From Aeromonas rivipollensis (lineage in GTDB: Bacteria; Pseudomonadota; Gammaproteobacteria; Enterobacterales; Aeromonadaceae), in contig NZ_CP149130.1 of NCBI RefSeq assembly GCF_037811135.1, positions 1,422,501 to 1,486,500 of the forward strand: a stretch of DNA of 64,000 nt, given 5' to 3'. The notes below the pieces were generated by a model. It saw only the letters and a program-made list of their open reading frames with translations, was not told where the DNA came from and searched no databases. Position numbers and translations under genes: made by a program. Shown piece by piece: positions 57,196 through 64,000 of this stretch. How positions within the stretch are numbered: the first letter of the stretch is position 1; every line of letters begins with the position of its first letter.

Positions 57196-58700
57196 GGCTT
57201 GGCTCCCATATCGTGCTGGCTGTGGTCCATGGCTTCCATTTCGTCCATCGCTGGCTTGGTGGCGTCGCCGGTTGCTGGCGTTTTCTCCTGATGGATGCTG
57301 GTGATGCGGTACTCGTCCCCCTCCTGCATCACCTGCAGATGGAGGGTCTGCCCCTCGGCCAGCTTGCTGATATCGACCCCTTCGGCGACGGTGAACTCCA
57401 TCTCCATGGCGGGCCACTGCCACTCGGGGATGGGCTGGTGGGCCACCATCAGGGTGCGACTGGCCAGATCGATGCTCTGTACAGCCCCTTGAGTCCACAC
57501 CTGGGCGGGACGCACCGCCGTCATGCGCTGGAAGTCCGAGTCGATGGCCGATTCGGAGTCGAGCAGGAACTGGGCCGAGCTGACGATGCTGTCCCCCGCT
57601 TCGACTCCCTCCCTGATGGCAACCTTGTCGCCAAACTGGGGGCCCAGGGTGACGGCCACCGACTTGAAGCTGCCATCCCCCAGGGCCAGCACCAGCCTGT
57701 CCTGGCTGCCGGTGCGGATCACCGCTTCGCTCGGCACCACCAGCTGTGGCTCTCCTTTACCGGTGTGAATGTTCACCTTGGCGAACATATTGGGTTTCAA
57801 GAACTCGTCCGGGTTGTCAACGCGCAGCCGCACCTTGAGAGTACGGGTGGTGGCATCCAGGGTCGGATAGAGGTAGTCCACCCGCCCCTGCCAGCGGCGG
57901 CCCGGGGCGTAGTCCAGGGTCATGGTGACCGGATCCCCCACTTTGAGCTCGGCGGCCTGGCGCTCGAACACCTCGGCGCTCACCCACACCTGCTGGAGGG
58001 TGCTGATGTTGAACAGGGCAGCGGCGGGCTCCACATACTGGCCTTCTCGCACCTTGAGCTCGGACACATAGCCGCTGCTGGGGGCGTAGATGGCAATGGT
58101 TTCGCGCACCTGACGGCTGCGCTTGAGGGCGGCAATCTGATCCGCCGGCACCTGCAGGGATTTGAGCTTGCCCTCGGCGGCGCGCAACAGCAGGGGGTTG
58201 CTGGTGTTGAGGGCCAGCAGGTACTCGTGCTGGGCGTTGACCAGATCCGGGGCGTAGAGCTCGTAAATCAGGCTCCCTTTGCTCACCTTCTGCCCCTCGC
58301 TCTTGATGGCGAGGGTGCGGATCCAGCCCGCCATGCGGGCGTTGATGGCCTCCAGCCTGTCTTCGTCATAGCCGACATAGCCCACCGTCTCGACCTGCTG
58401 TTGAAGGGGCAGCTTCTCCACCTTGGCGAGCCGCACCCCCAGGTTCTGCTGGATCTCGGGGCTGATGGTGACGGTGCCCGGCGAGCCGTTTTTCTGCTCC
58501 TCATAGACGGGGATGAAGTCCATCCCCATGTTGTCCTTGGCGGGGCCGTCGCGCTTGTCGCGGGGATCCATGGGGTTGACCCAGTAGAGCGGCGTCTTCT
58601 CCTTGGTACTGGCGCCATCGGTGCTCTGTTTGGCGGCCCAGTAGCCGCCACCGGCGCCGAGGGCGAGCAGGAGGGCAGACATCAGGACTGTCTTGTTCAT
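57192..58700 (-). CDS. cusB: CusB adaptor with N-terminal metal-binding motif and fused CusF domain
   Basis: 502 residues. A signal or anchor, then a heavy-metal-binding motif (YWVNPMDPRDKRDGPAKDNM), the CusB barrel-sandwich and alpha-helical domains, and at about 400-470 a fused CusF domain with His421, Trp429, Met432 and Met434 in exact CusF spacing. The tail is Met/His-rich. It links CusA to the outer membrane and loads copper. GGAGG lies 7 bases before the ATG at 58700; a start 36 codons earlier was rejected. Confidence 0.94.
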   Translation of the reverse strand: MNKTVLMSALLLALGAGGGYWAAKQSTDGASTKEKTPLYWVNPMDPRDKRDGPAKDNMGMDFIPVYEEQKNGSPGTVTISPEIQQNLGVRLAKVEKLPLQQQVETVGYVGYDEDRLEAINARMAGWIRTLAIKSEGQKVSKGSLIYELYAPDLVNAQHEYLLALNTSNPLLLRAAEGKLKSLQVPADQIAALKRSRQVRETIAIYAPSSGYVSELKVREGQYVEPAAALFNISTLQQVWVSAEVFERQAAELKVGDPVTMTLDYAPGRRWQGRVDYLYPTLDATTRTLKVRLRVDNPDEFLKPNMFAKVNIHTGKGEPQLVVPSEAVIRTGSQDRLVLALGDGSFKSVAVTLGPQFGDKVAIREGVEAGDSIVSSAQFLLDSESAIDSDFQRMTAVRPAQVWTQGAVQSIDLASRTLMVAHQPIPEWQWPAMEMEFTVAEGVDISKLAEGQTLHLQVMQEGDEYRITSIHQEKTPATGDATKPAMDEMEAMDHSQHDMGAKP

Positions 58701-58965
58701 GACTGGCCTCCGGCACGGGCAGGGCAGGAGGAGAGGGCGCCCGCGAAGGCGACAAAGTTGGCTGGTGACATGATACGTCTTCTCTTGTACAGGCCGCCGG
58801 ATGGGCAAGGCATCACCCAGGGGGCTGGCGGCAAACGGGGCGCAGCGGTAAACGTCAGCGTGCGCTCGGCTCCCTGTTGCTGGCAGGGCCAGTGGTCACA
58901 GGGTCAGGCAAGGCGGCAGGAAACGAGCAAGCACAAGCTTGCCGCCGCCGCGAGAGAAGGGCTTT

Positions 58966-59415
58966 CTAGTGGAGCAGCACCGACAGCATCAGGTGTCGGC
59001 GCGGCCAGGAGGGAGGGTGGGTGCCGCGGATACGCAGCAAGGGATCGCGCAGCCAGTTGTCCAGTGCGCCGCTTGCCGTCCCGAGGGGCAGCAGCAACAG
59101 CGGCAGGGCGAACAGGGTCAGCAGGGCCGCCAGCAGCGGCAGGCCGGTACCCATTGGCGAGGTGAGGCCGCCGTGCATCTGGCACTCGTCCTGATTGAGG
59201 TCGGCGGCAGCGCTGCCGCCACCGCCATCGTGGCAGGAGAGCCCCTGCATGGCCGCGGGCATAGTGTCGGCACTGGTCATGGCGAGGGAGGAAGAAGTCG
59301 CCTCTTCCCTTGCCGCCGCACCATGCCAGCTGATGCAGAGGGTGAGATTGCAGACGAGCAGCAGCGCCAGCAACAGCCGGGCGATGAGCACTGTGGGCAA
59401 TCTCGATGACAACAT
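58966..59415 (-). CDS. Small exported or membrane protein upstream of the copper genes
   Basis: 149 residues. N-terminal signal or anchor (VLIARLLLALLLVCNLTL), a periplasmic-looking stretch with several His, Cys and Met (LSCHDGG, DECQMHGG), one more membrane segment (LPLLAALLTLFALPLLLLPLG) and a basic tail. The family is not recognised. It lies 265 bases before cusB on the same strand. A copper link is inferred from position and from these residues. Confidence 0.6.
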   Translation of the reverse strand: MLSSRLPTVLIARLLLALLLVCNLTLCISWHGAAAREEATSSSLAMTSADTMPAAMQGLSCHDGGGGSAAADLNQDECQMHGGLTSPMGTGLPLLAALLTLFALPLLLLPLGTASGALDNWLRDPLLRIRGTHPPSWPRRHLMLSVLLH

Positions 59416-59537
59416 GGGCGGTTTCCCTGTGACGGATGAGTCGAATGTAAACCTTGCCTAAAGGAGAAGGTCAAGGTTTGGCAAAACCCGTCAGCCAAAG
59501 AGTTGATGTGGATTAAGAAAGGGCGGGGGTAGTGAAC

Positions 59538-59564
59538 AAGAAAGCCCCCGCATGGGCGGGGGCT
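59538..59564 (-). terminator. Intrinsic terminator of xthA
   Basis: AGCCCCCGC/GCGGGGGCT stem with a four-base loop, then TTCTTGTT on the minus strand. Confidence 0.75.
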
Positions 59565-59598
59565 GGCTCTCTTTGCGAGGGGGTGCCTGGCGCCGGGA

Positions 59599-60405
59599 TC
59601 AGGCGAAGCAGGCCCAGATGGGAGCGTGATCGGAGGGCTTGTCGATGCCGCGCAGCTCGTAGTCGATGCCGGTTTCGGTCACTTTGTCCTTGAGGGCATT
59701 GGACGCCATGATGAGGTCGATGCGCAGGCCCCGGTTCTCGTCAAAGCCCTTTGAACGGTAGTCAAACCAGGAGAAGCGCTCGCACTCGGTGGGGTTGGCG
59801 GCGCGGAAGGTGTCGGTCAGCCCGAACCCCTTGAGGCGCTCCATCCATTCCCGCTCTATGGGCAGGAAGGAGCACTTGCCCTCCCGCAGCCAGCGTTTGC
59901 GGTTCGCCTCGCCGATGCCGATGTCGAGATCCGTGGGGGAGATATTCACATCGCCGATCAGCACCAGCTGATCGTCCGGCGTGTGGTGAGTCTCGAGGTA
60001 GTGTTGCAGGTCCTCATAGAACTTCTGCTTGGCCGGGAACTTGGTCTCGTGCGCCTGGTTCTCCCCTTGCGGGAAATAGCCGTTCATCACCTTGATGAGG
60101 GATCCGTCTTCCCGCTTGAAGCTGGCCATGATCATGCGGCGCTGGGCATCCTCGGGGTCTGTGGGGAAGCCTTTTTGCACCTCGAGGGGCGGCTGCTTGC
60201 TCATGATGGCGACCCCGTAATGGCCCTTCTGACCGTGGAATGCCACGTGATAGCCCATGGCCTCCACGTCCGCCAGCGGGAACTCATCGTCGTGCACCTT
60301 GATCTCCTGCAGGCCGATCACGTCCGGCTGGTGCTTGTCGATGATGGCTTGCAGCTGATGAAGACGGGCGCGCAGGCCATTGATATTGAAAGAGATGATC
60401 TTCAT
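59599..60405 (-). CDS. xthA: Exodeoxyribonuclease III
   Basis: 268 residues, equal to E. coli XthA. It is an AP endonuclease and 3'-5' exonuclease of base-excision repair. The metal-site Glu is in IGLQEIK, the catalytic Asp and Asn in [11 protein letters not shown], and the His in [24 protein letters not shown] fixes the start at 60405; the longer open frame runs back into the channel gene. Ribosome site weak. Confidence 0.96.
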   Translation of the reverse strand: MKIISFNINGLRARLHQLQAIIDKHQPDVIGLQEIKVHDDEFPLADVEAMGYHVAFHGQKGHYGVAIMSKQPPLEVQKGFPTDPEDAQRRMIMASFKREDGSLIKVMNGYFPQGENQAHETKFPAKQKFYEDLQHYLETHHTPDDQLVLIGDVNISPTDLDIGIGEANRKRWLREGKCSFLPIEREWMERLKGFGLTDTFRAANPTECERFSWFDYRSKGFDENRGLRIDLIMASNALKDKVTETGIDYELRGIDKPSDHAPIWACFA

Positions 60406-60518
60406 GTCAGGGATGCTCATGTCGTTTTTATTAGTCGCTATTGGACTAGGAATCCGGTCTGGATGCAAGAGGGGCCAGGGGAGGGGGCGTGCAGCCTCCC
60501 TGTGCCCCGGCCCCGGGC

Positions 60519-61481
60519 TTAGCGGGTCATCTTCTTGACAAACACCACCACAAACAGCGCCAGGGTGAAGCTGCCGGTGAAGGCCTCGAAGGCGGCGAAG
60601 ATCCGCGACAGGCCGACCGGGGTGAAGTCGCCGTAGCCCAGGGTGGTGAAGGTCACCACGCTGTAGTAGAGGCATTCGAGCAGGAAGATGGCGTTCTCTT
60701 CGAGGGTCGCCTCCGGGCGATAGATGAGGTGGTTGCCCGCGAAGTTGAGGCCGCAGAAGAAGTAGAAGATGCTGCAGATGAAGATGAGCAGCAGGGAGAA
60801 AAGCACCACCCGCATGGGGGCCTCGCCGTAGCCGCAGAACAAGTCCACTATCCAGGAGGCGAAGCGCTGATAGGACCAGAACGGCATCTGCAGGCGGCGC
60901 ATGGTGAGCTCCTGCTGGATGTAGCGGCCTGACATGGTGAAGATCCCCTGGGCCTCCGAGGCCTTGCGCAGATCCCGGTAGGTCTCCTCCGCCTCCTTGA
61001 ACCAGATCCTGGCCTGTGCCGGATCCCGCTCGCTTCGCCCCTTCCTGTCCTGCATCAGCCGCTTGCCGGTATCCAGGTTGTCGAGCCGGGTGTTCTTCCA
61101 GCGGATGCCGAGCAGGTTGACGTCGTGCAACTCGGCGCAGTGCAGGTTGGCGTCACTGACATCGGCCTTCATCAGGCTACCGCCCTTGATGCGGATGCCG
61201 TAGAGGTGGGCGCCCCGCAGGTTGGCGCGATAGAGGTTGCACTGCTCCAGCAGGAATCCCTGGGGGCCCTCTCTGTTCACCAGGTTGAGACCGGCGAGAT
61301 CGGCGCGGGCCAGTTGCAACCCGTGGCACAGGCCCCCCTGGCGCACATAGTGTTCCAGTGCTGCGGCTGTGTCCGGGGATGAGTGGGAGGCATGGGGGTC
61401 GTGCCAGTGGCACAGGTCGTGATCCCCCGCCTCTTCGCTGCAGTGGCGGCCATCTGCCACCAGGTATCGGCACATCGCCAT
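60519..61481 (-). CDS. Pentapeptide-repeat potassium-channel-like protein
   Basis: 320 residues. Cys4, Cys14, Cys24 and His26 form a zinc-knuckle-like N-terminus. Residues about 60-135 are pentapeptide repeats ([20 protein letters not shown]). A linker precedes two membrane segments around the selectivity filter TLGYGDFTP, the two-helix (Ion_trans_2) channel type. The ATG at 61481 has AAGGAGGGG before it; the ORF upstream start lacks one. Gating signal unknown. Confidence 0.87.
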   Translation of the reverse strand: MAMCRYLVADGRHCSEEAGDHDLCHWHDPHASHSSPDTAAALEHYVRQGGLCHGLQLARADLAGLNLVNREGPQGFLLEQCNLYRANLRGAHLYGIRIKGGSLMKADVSDANLHCAELHDVNLLGIRWKNTRLDNLDTGKRLMQDRKGRSERDPAQARIWFKEAEETYRDLRKASEAQGIFTMSGRYIQQELTMRRLQMPFWSYQRFASWIVDLFCGYGEAPMRVVLFSLLLIFICSIFYFFCGLNFAGNHLIYRPEATLEENAIFLLECLYYSVVTFTTLGYGDFTPVGLSRIFAAFEAFTGSFTLALFVVVFVKKMTR

Positions 61482-61540
61482 GCTGTCGCCCCTCCTTGCC
61501 TGAGTCTGTATCAGCATAGGTGAGGGAGAGGCGCCGCTGG

Positions 61541-63187
61541 CTAGGCTATCTGGTTAAATTCCTGGCGCAGCTTGCGAAAGCGGTCCTGCTGGGCGGGATT
61601 CAGGGGGATGCCCTCCAGCACCTCCAGGGTCTCCTTGCACTCGGCGCCGAATTCCGGGCTCTTGCGGTTCTTCTGCATCAGTTGCAGCAGCACCTGGATC
61701 TTGTTGAGGGCGGCGCCGGTATTGGCGGGAGCCCGGCGCAGGGCCTCGCGGAAATGGCCGAGGGCCTGCTCCAGCTCCCCGCTCTGGTAGGCCTTGATAC
61801 CGAGATCGTTGAGCTGCTGGTAGCGCTGACGGCGCTCCTGCACCGTCTTGTCGTCCCGGGTCACCTGGATGCAGGTGGTGAGCAGCCGGTCTTCATCCTC
61901 CGCCAGCAGGGATTGCAGGCTCTCGGCGTACTCGAACTCCCCGAGCTGGTAGAGGGCGAGTATGGTCTCGCCGAGCAGGGCGGTGGGCATGGTCTCGGGC
62001 TTGTCCAGCCAGTTCTGGTTGGCGCGATAGAGCATCTTCTTGCCCTTGAGCAGCTCCCCCAGGGCGATCCGCACCCTGGCCTGACAGATCTGCTCGAACA
62101 CCGGGTAGTTGAACTCCGACATCATCAGGGAATCCCGAATGCGCGACAGGGCCGAGTTCACCTGCTTTTGCAGGTTGGCGATGTGATAGCCGTCGTTGCT
62201 GTTGAGGGCGTAGAGAGTCAGGGTCTGGATGTAGGCCCCCAGGTAGTGGGGAGTGCGGTGGATGGAGTTGCGCGACAGATCGATGAGGGAGAGCAACACA
62301 TCCTTGGCTTGGCCATAGTCGTGGCGCAGCAGGCACACTTCTGCCAGCCGGCGGGAGAGCTGCACCGACTGGGGGGAGATGTCCACCGCCCGGCGCAGCT
62401 CCTGCTGGGCCAGCTCCTCCTTGCCAAGGGAGAGCAGGGACTCCGCCAGCCAGAGATGGGCCTCCACCATCAGGGGAGTGTTCTTCAGGGTCGCCTGCAG
62501 GTGGCTCACCGCCTCGTCATAGAGCGCCAGACGGTAGCAGGCCTTGCCCAGGGTCAACCTGGCCCAGCTGTTCTCCTGCCCGGCCAGCAGCTGGCGCATC
62601 AGGCTGCGTGCCTCCTTGGCCAGGCCGAGCTTGAGCTGGGTATCGGCCTGCAGGCAGCGGCAGAAGTTGGCGAAGCGCGGCACCGCATCGGCCTGTCTGG
62701 CGCAGGCCTCGACCAGGGCCGGGAGATCGTTCTGGGTGAGGGCAATGAAGACGCTCTCCAGAGACTGGCGACGGGCGAGGGCGCGTTTCAAGCGAAACGA
62801 GAACTGCTCCTGGGAGAAGGGCTTCATCAGGTATTCGTCGGGCTCGGCCTCCAGCGCGCTCAGCACCATGGCGCGGGAGCTGTCGCTGCTGACCATGATC
62901 ACCACGCTCTGGGGAGGGATCAACTGCTGGTCCCGCAGGCTCTCCAGCAACTGGCGACCGTTCTCGCCCGCCCCCAGCTCGTAGTCCAGCAGATAGATGT
63001 CGAAGCTCTCTTTCTGGCAGCGGCGGCGCGCCTCGTCGGCGGAATTGATGTAGGTGATGCGGTTGATGCCGATGTTGATCAGCATCGCCTTCATCATCAT
63101 CTGAAAGGAACGCTGCTCGTTGACCAGCAGGATGCGCCTGGGTTTGGGCTGGGCTTTCTTCTCTGGTGCGGGATCCGGTGTCTGCAT
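61541..63187 (-). CDS. Response regulator with long TPR-like tail
   Basis: 548 residues. Residues about 17-140 are a receiver domain with phospho-Asp in IYLLDYELG, Ser/Thr in MVSSDSS and Lys in LMKPF. The rest is helical with TPR-like repeats (AHLWLAESLLSLGKEELAQQELRRA; GIKAYQSGELEQALGHFREALRRAP). No DNA-binding or enzyme domain, so the output is probably protein-protein contact. No sensor kinase lies beside it. It diverges from the small heat-shock gene. ATG 63187 has a weak ribosome site. Confidence 0.86.
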   Translation of the reverse strand: MQTPDPAPEKKAQPKPRRILLVNEQRSFQMMMKAMLINIGINRITYINSADEARRRCQKESFDIYLLDYELGAGENGRQLLESLRDQQLIPPQSVVIMVSSDSSRAMVLSALEAEPDEYLMKPFSQEQFSFRLKRALARRQSLESVFIALTQNDLPALVEACARQADAVPRFANFCRCLQADTQLKLGLAKEARSLMRQLLAGQENSWARLTLGKACYRLALYDEAVSHLQATLKNTPLMVEAHLWLAESLLSLGKEELAQQELRRAVDISPQSVQLSRRLAEVCLLRHDYGQAKDVLLSLIDLSRNSIHRTPHYLGAYIQTLTLYALNSNDGYHIANLQKQVNSALSRIRDSLMMSEFNYPVFEQICQARVRIALGELLKGKKMLYRANQNWLDKPETMPTALLGETILALYQLGEFEYAESLQSLLAEDEDRLLTTCIQVTRDDKTVQERRQRYQQLNDLGIKAYQSGELEQALGHFREALRRAPANTGAALNKIQVLLQLMQKNRKSPEFGAECKETLEVLEGIPLNPAQQDRFRKLRQEFNQIA

Positions 63188-63445
63188 CTGTCTTGCATTG
63201 AGGCGCTGCGGGCTGGTGGGAGAAGTGTGCCACCAAAGTCCGCAGGCAGGCAATTGAACATGGGAAGGGGACCCCGTTTTTCCCACCGAGCGCAGAGGTG
63301 GGCCGCAATAAAATCATGTCGCTCCCTTGATCTTCGTCAACCGGACGCGAGATGGCAGTGGCGCGGTTCAGCGCGCTTTTTAGACTTGAAGGGAGGCAGA
63401 TCCCGGCGATCTGCAGCCATCACCCGTACCACAAGGAGGAATCAA

Positions 63446-63871
63446 ATGAGTTTGCTACCGAGCCGAACCAGCCTGTTTGATGACCTGTTCCACGACATGG
63501 CCTCCGGCTTCTACATCCGGCCCCTGCACGGGGATCCCCTGCCCAGCCGGATCACGCTGGATCTGAGGGAGAGCGACGGCGGTTACCTGTTGCAGGCCGA
63601 GCTGCCCGGGGTGGCCAAGGAGGACATCCAGATAGATGTGCACGGCAAACTGGTGACCCTGAAGGCGGAGATCCGCCAGCACGACAGCCAGAGCAAGGAG
63701 GATCGCTCCCTGCGCAGCGAGCGCTACTATGGCAGCGTGTCGCGCACCGTCGAGTTGCCGGTGGAGGTGGCGCCGGACCAGGTCAGCGCCCGCTTCGAGA
63801 ACGGCATCCTCACCTTGCAACTGCCCAAGCAGGCGGTCACCCCGGCGCCCCATCGCATCCCCATCGAATAG
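63446..63871 (+). CDS. Small heat-shock protein, Hsp20/alpha-crystallin family
   Basis: 141 residues. N-terminal LPSRTSLFDDLFHDM, then an alpha-crystallin domain with ELPGVAKEDIQIDVHGKLVTL and the A-x-x-x-n-G-I/V-L motif (ARFENGILTLQLP), and a C-terminal I-x-I (RIPIE). It holds unfolding proteins for DnaK. AAGGAGGA lies 6 bases before the ATG. A CTTGAA at about 63385 might be half of a sigma-32 promoter, but the -10 part is poor. Confidence 0.93.
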   Translation: MSLLPSRTSLFDDLFHDMASGFYIRPLHGDPLPSRITLDLRESDGGYLLQAELPGVAKEDIQIDVHGKLVTLKAEIRQHDSQSKEDRSLRSERYYGSVSRTVELPVEVAPDQVSARFENGILTLQLPKQAVTPAPHRIPIE

Positions 63872-63883
63872 CGCGCTGTCATG

Positions 63884-63911
63884 AAAAGGCCCCGCATTGC
63901 GGGGCCTTTTT
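63884..63911. terminator. Two-way intrinsic terminator at the right end
   Basis: AAAAGGCCCCGC and GCGGGGCCTTTT with a three-base loop, between the small heat-shock gene and a converging partial gene. Confidence 0.9.
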
Positions 63912-63913
63912 GT

Positions 63914-64000
63914 TCATGGCTGTCTGCGCACCAGGTAGGGGGCAAACGCCGGGGTGTGCTTCGCCGCAAAACCCTGCTCCGTCTTGATGATGAGATAGAC
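63914..64000 (-). CDS. Partial CDS, C-terminal end of an unknown protein
   Basis: 28 codons and a stop, VYLIIKTEQGFAAKHT then PAFAPYLVRRQP, open to the window edge. Normal codon use, and the terminator just beyond the stop supports a real gene end. The family cannot be told. Confidence 0.5.
   Translation of the reverse strand, partial: VYLIIKTEQGFAAKHTPAFAPYLVRRQP

Noticed and set aside
60406..60675. N-terminal extension of xthA by 90 codons
   Set aside because: It lies partly inside the channel gene in another frame, and XthA proteins start at MKIISFN.
63385..63415. Sigma-32 promoter before the small heat-shock gene
   Set aside because: CTTGAA is present, but no CCCCAT-like element lies at 13-14 bases. 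It was left as a remark only.

Overview
The window looks like one contiguous piece of chromosome from an Aeromonas-type gammaproteobacterium. This is inferred from the high G+C content, the recN-nadK-grpE-dnaK-dnaJ order, the complete D-serine (dsdA-dsdX/dsdC) and sucrose (scrYKAB-scrR) modules, H-NS, MacAB, LplA and XthA, and a Fur-controlled aromatic/siderophore pair. No rRNA, tRNA, CRISPR array, transposase or integrase was seen. Both ends are cut, and only the right end cuts into a gene.

Layout. 0-5 kb: a lipoprotein with five Ig-like (BIG2) repeats and an HExxH domain, then a fused PTS permease. 5-10 kb: a 49-residue protein, a YgjV-type membrane protein, manA, a divergent AraC regulator, icd, and a 58-residue protein. 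10-15 kb: D-serine catabolism with its LysR regulator, then hns. 15-23 kb: a Fur-box DAHP synthase and a Fur-box ferric-siderophore reductase, then macA-macB-outer membrane factor and a universal stress protein. 23-34 kb: manganese pyrophosphatase, SOS-controlled recN, a diguanylate cyclase, nadK, and heat-shock genes grpE, dnaK and dnaJ with clear sigma-32 promoters. 34-40 kb: the sucrose operon with three near-identical operators. 40-44 kb: mgtC, a separate ACT-like protein and a long structured leader, then a persulfide-type ArsR regulator with a two-part YeeE/YedE transporter. 43.5-47.8 kb: a four-gene adaptor/ATPase/two-permease exporter. 47.8-50.2 kb: a sensor fusing a THI5-like binding domain, PAS, GGDEF and hemerythrin. 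50-64 kb: lipoate ligase, a PLP decarboxylase, a copper efflux operon, xthA, a pentapeptide-repeat ion channel, a response regulator with a TPR-like tail, and a small heat-shock protein.

How the parts work together. Sucrose enters by ScrY, is phosphorylated by ScrA, split by ScrB, and the fructose is fed to glycolysis by ScrK, under ScrR. The copper operon runs cusB, cusA, then a small CusF-like chaperone. The iron pair joins production of aromatic precursors to release of iron from siderophores.

The least explained parts are: the leader RNA before the mgtC region, which has mutually exclusive helices and an intrinsic terminator; the binding-domain/GGDEF/hemerythrin sensor; the four-cysteine exporter with a duplicated leader; the hairpin-flanked element between dnaK and dnaJ; and a diverged duplication at the cusB/cusA junction that creates a 26-codon overlapping ORF. 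All calls come from reading the sequence and recalling protein families; no search was run.
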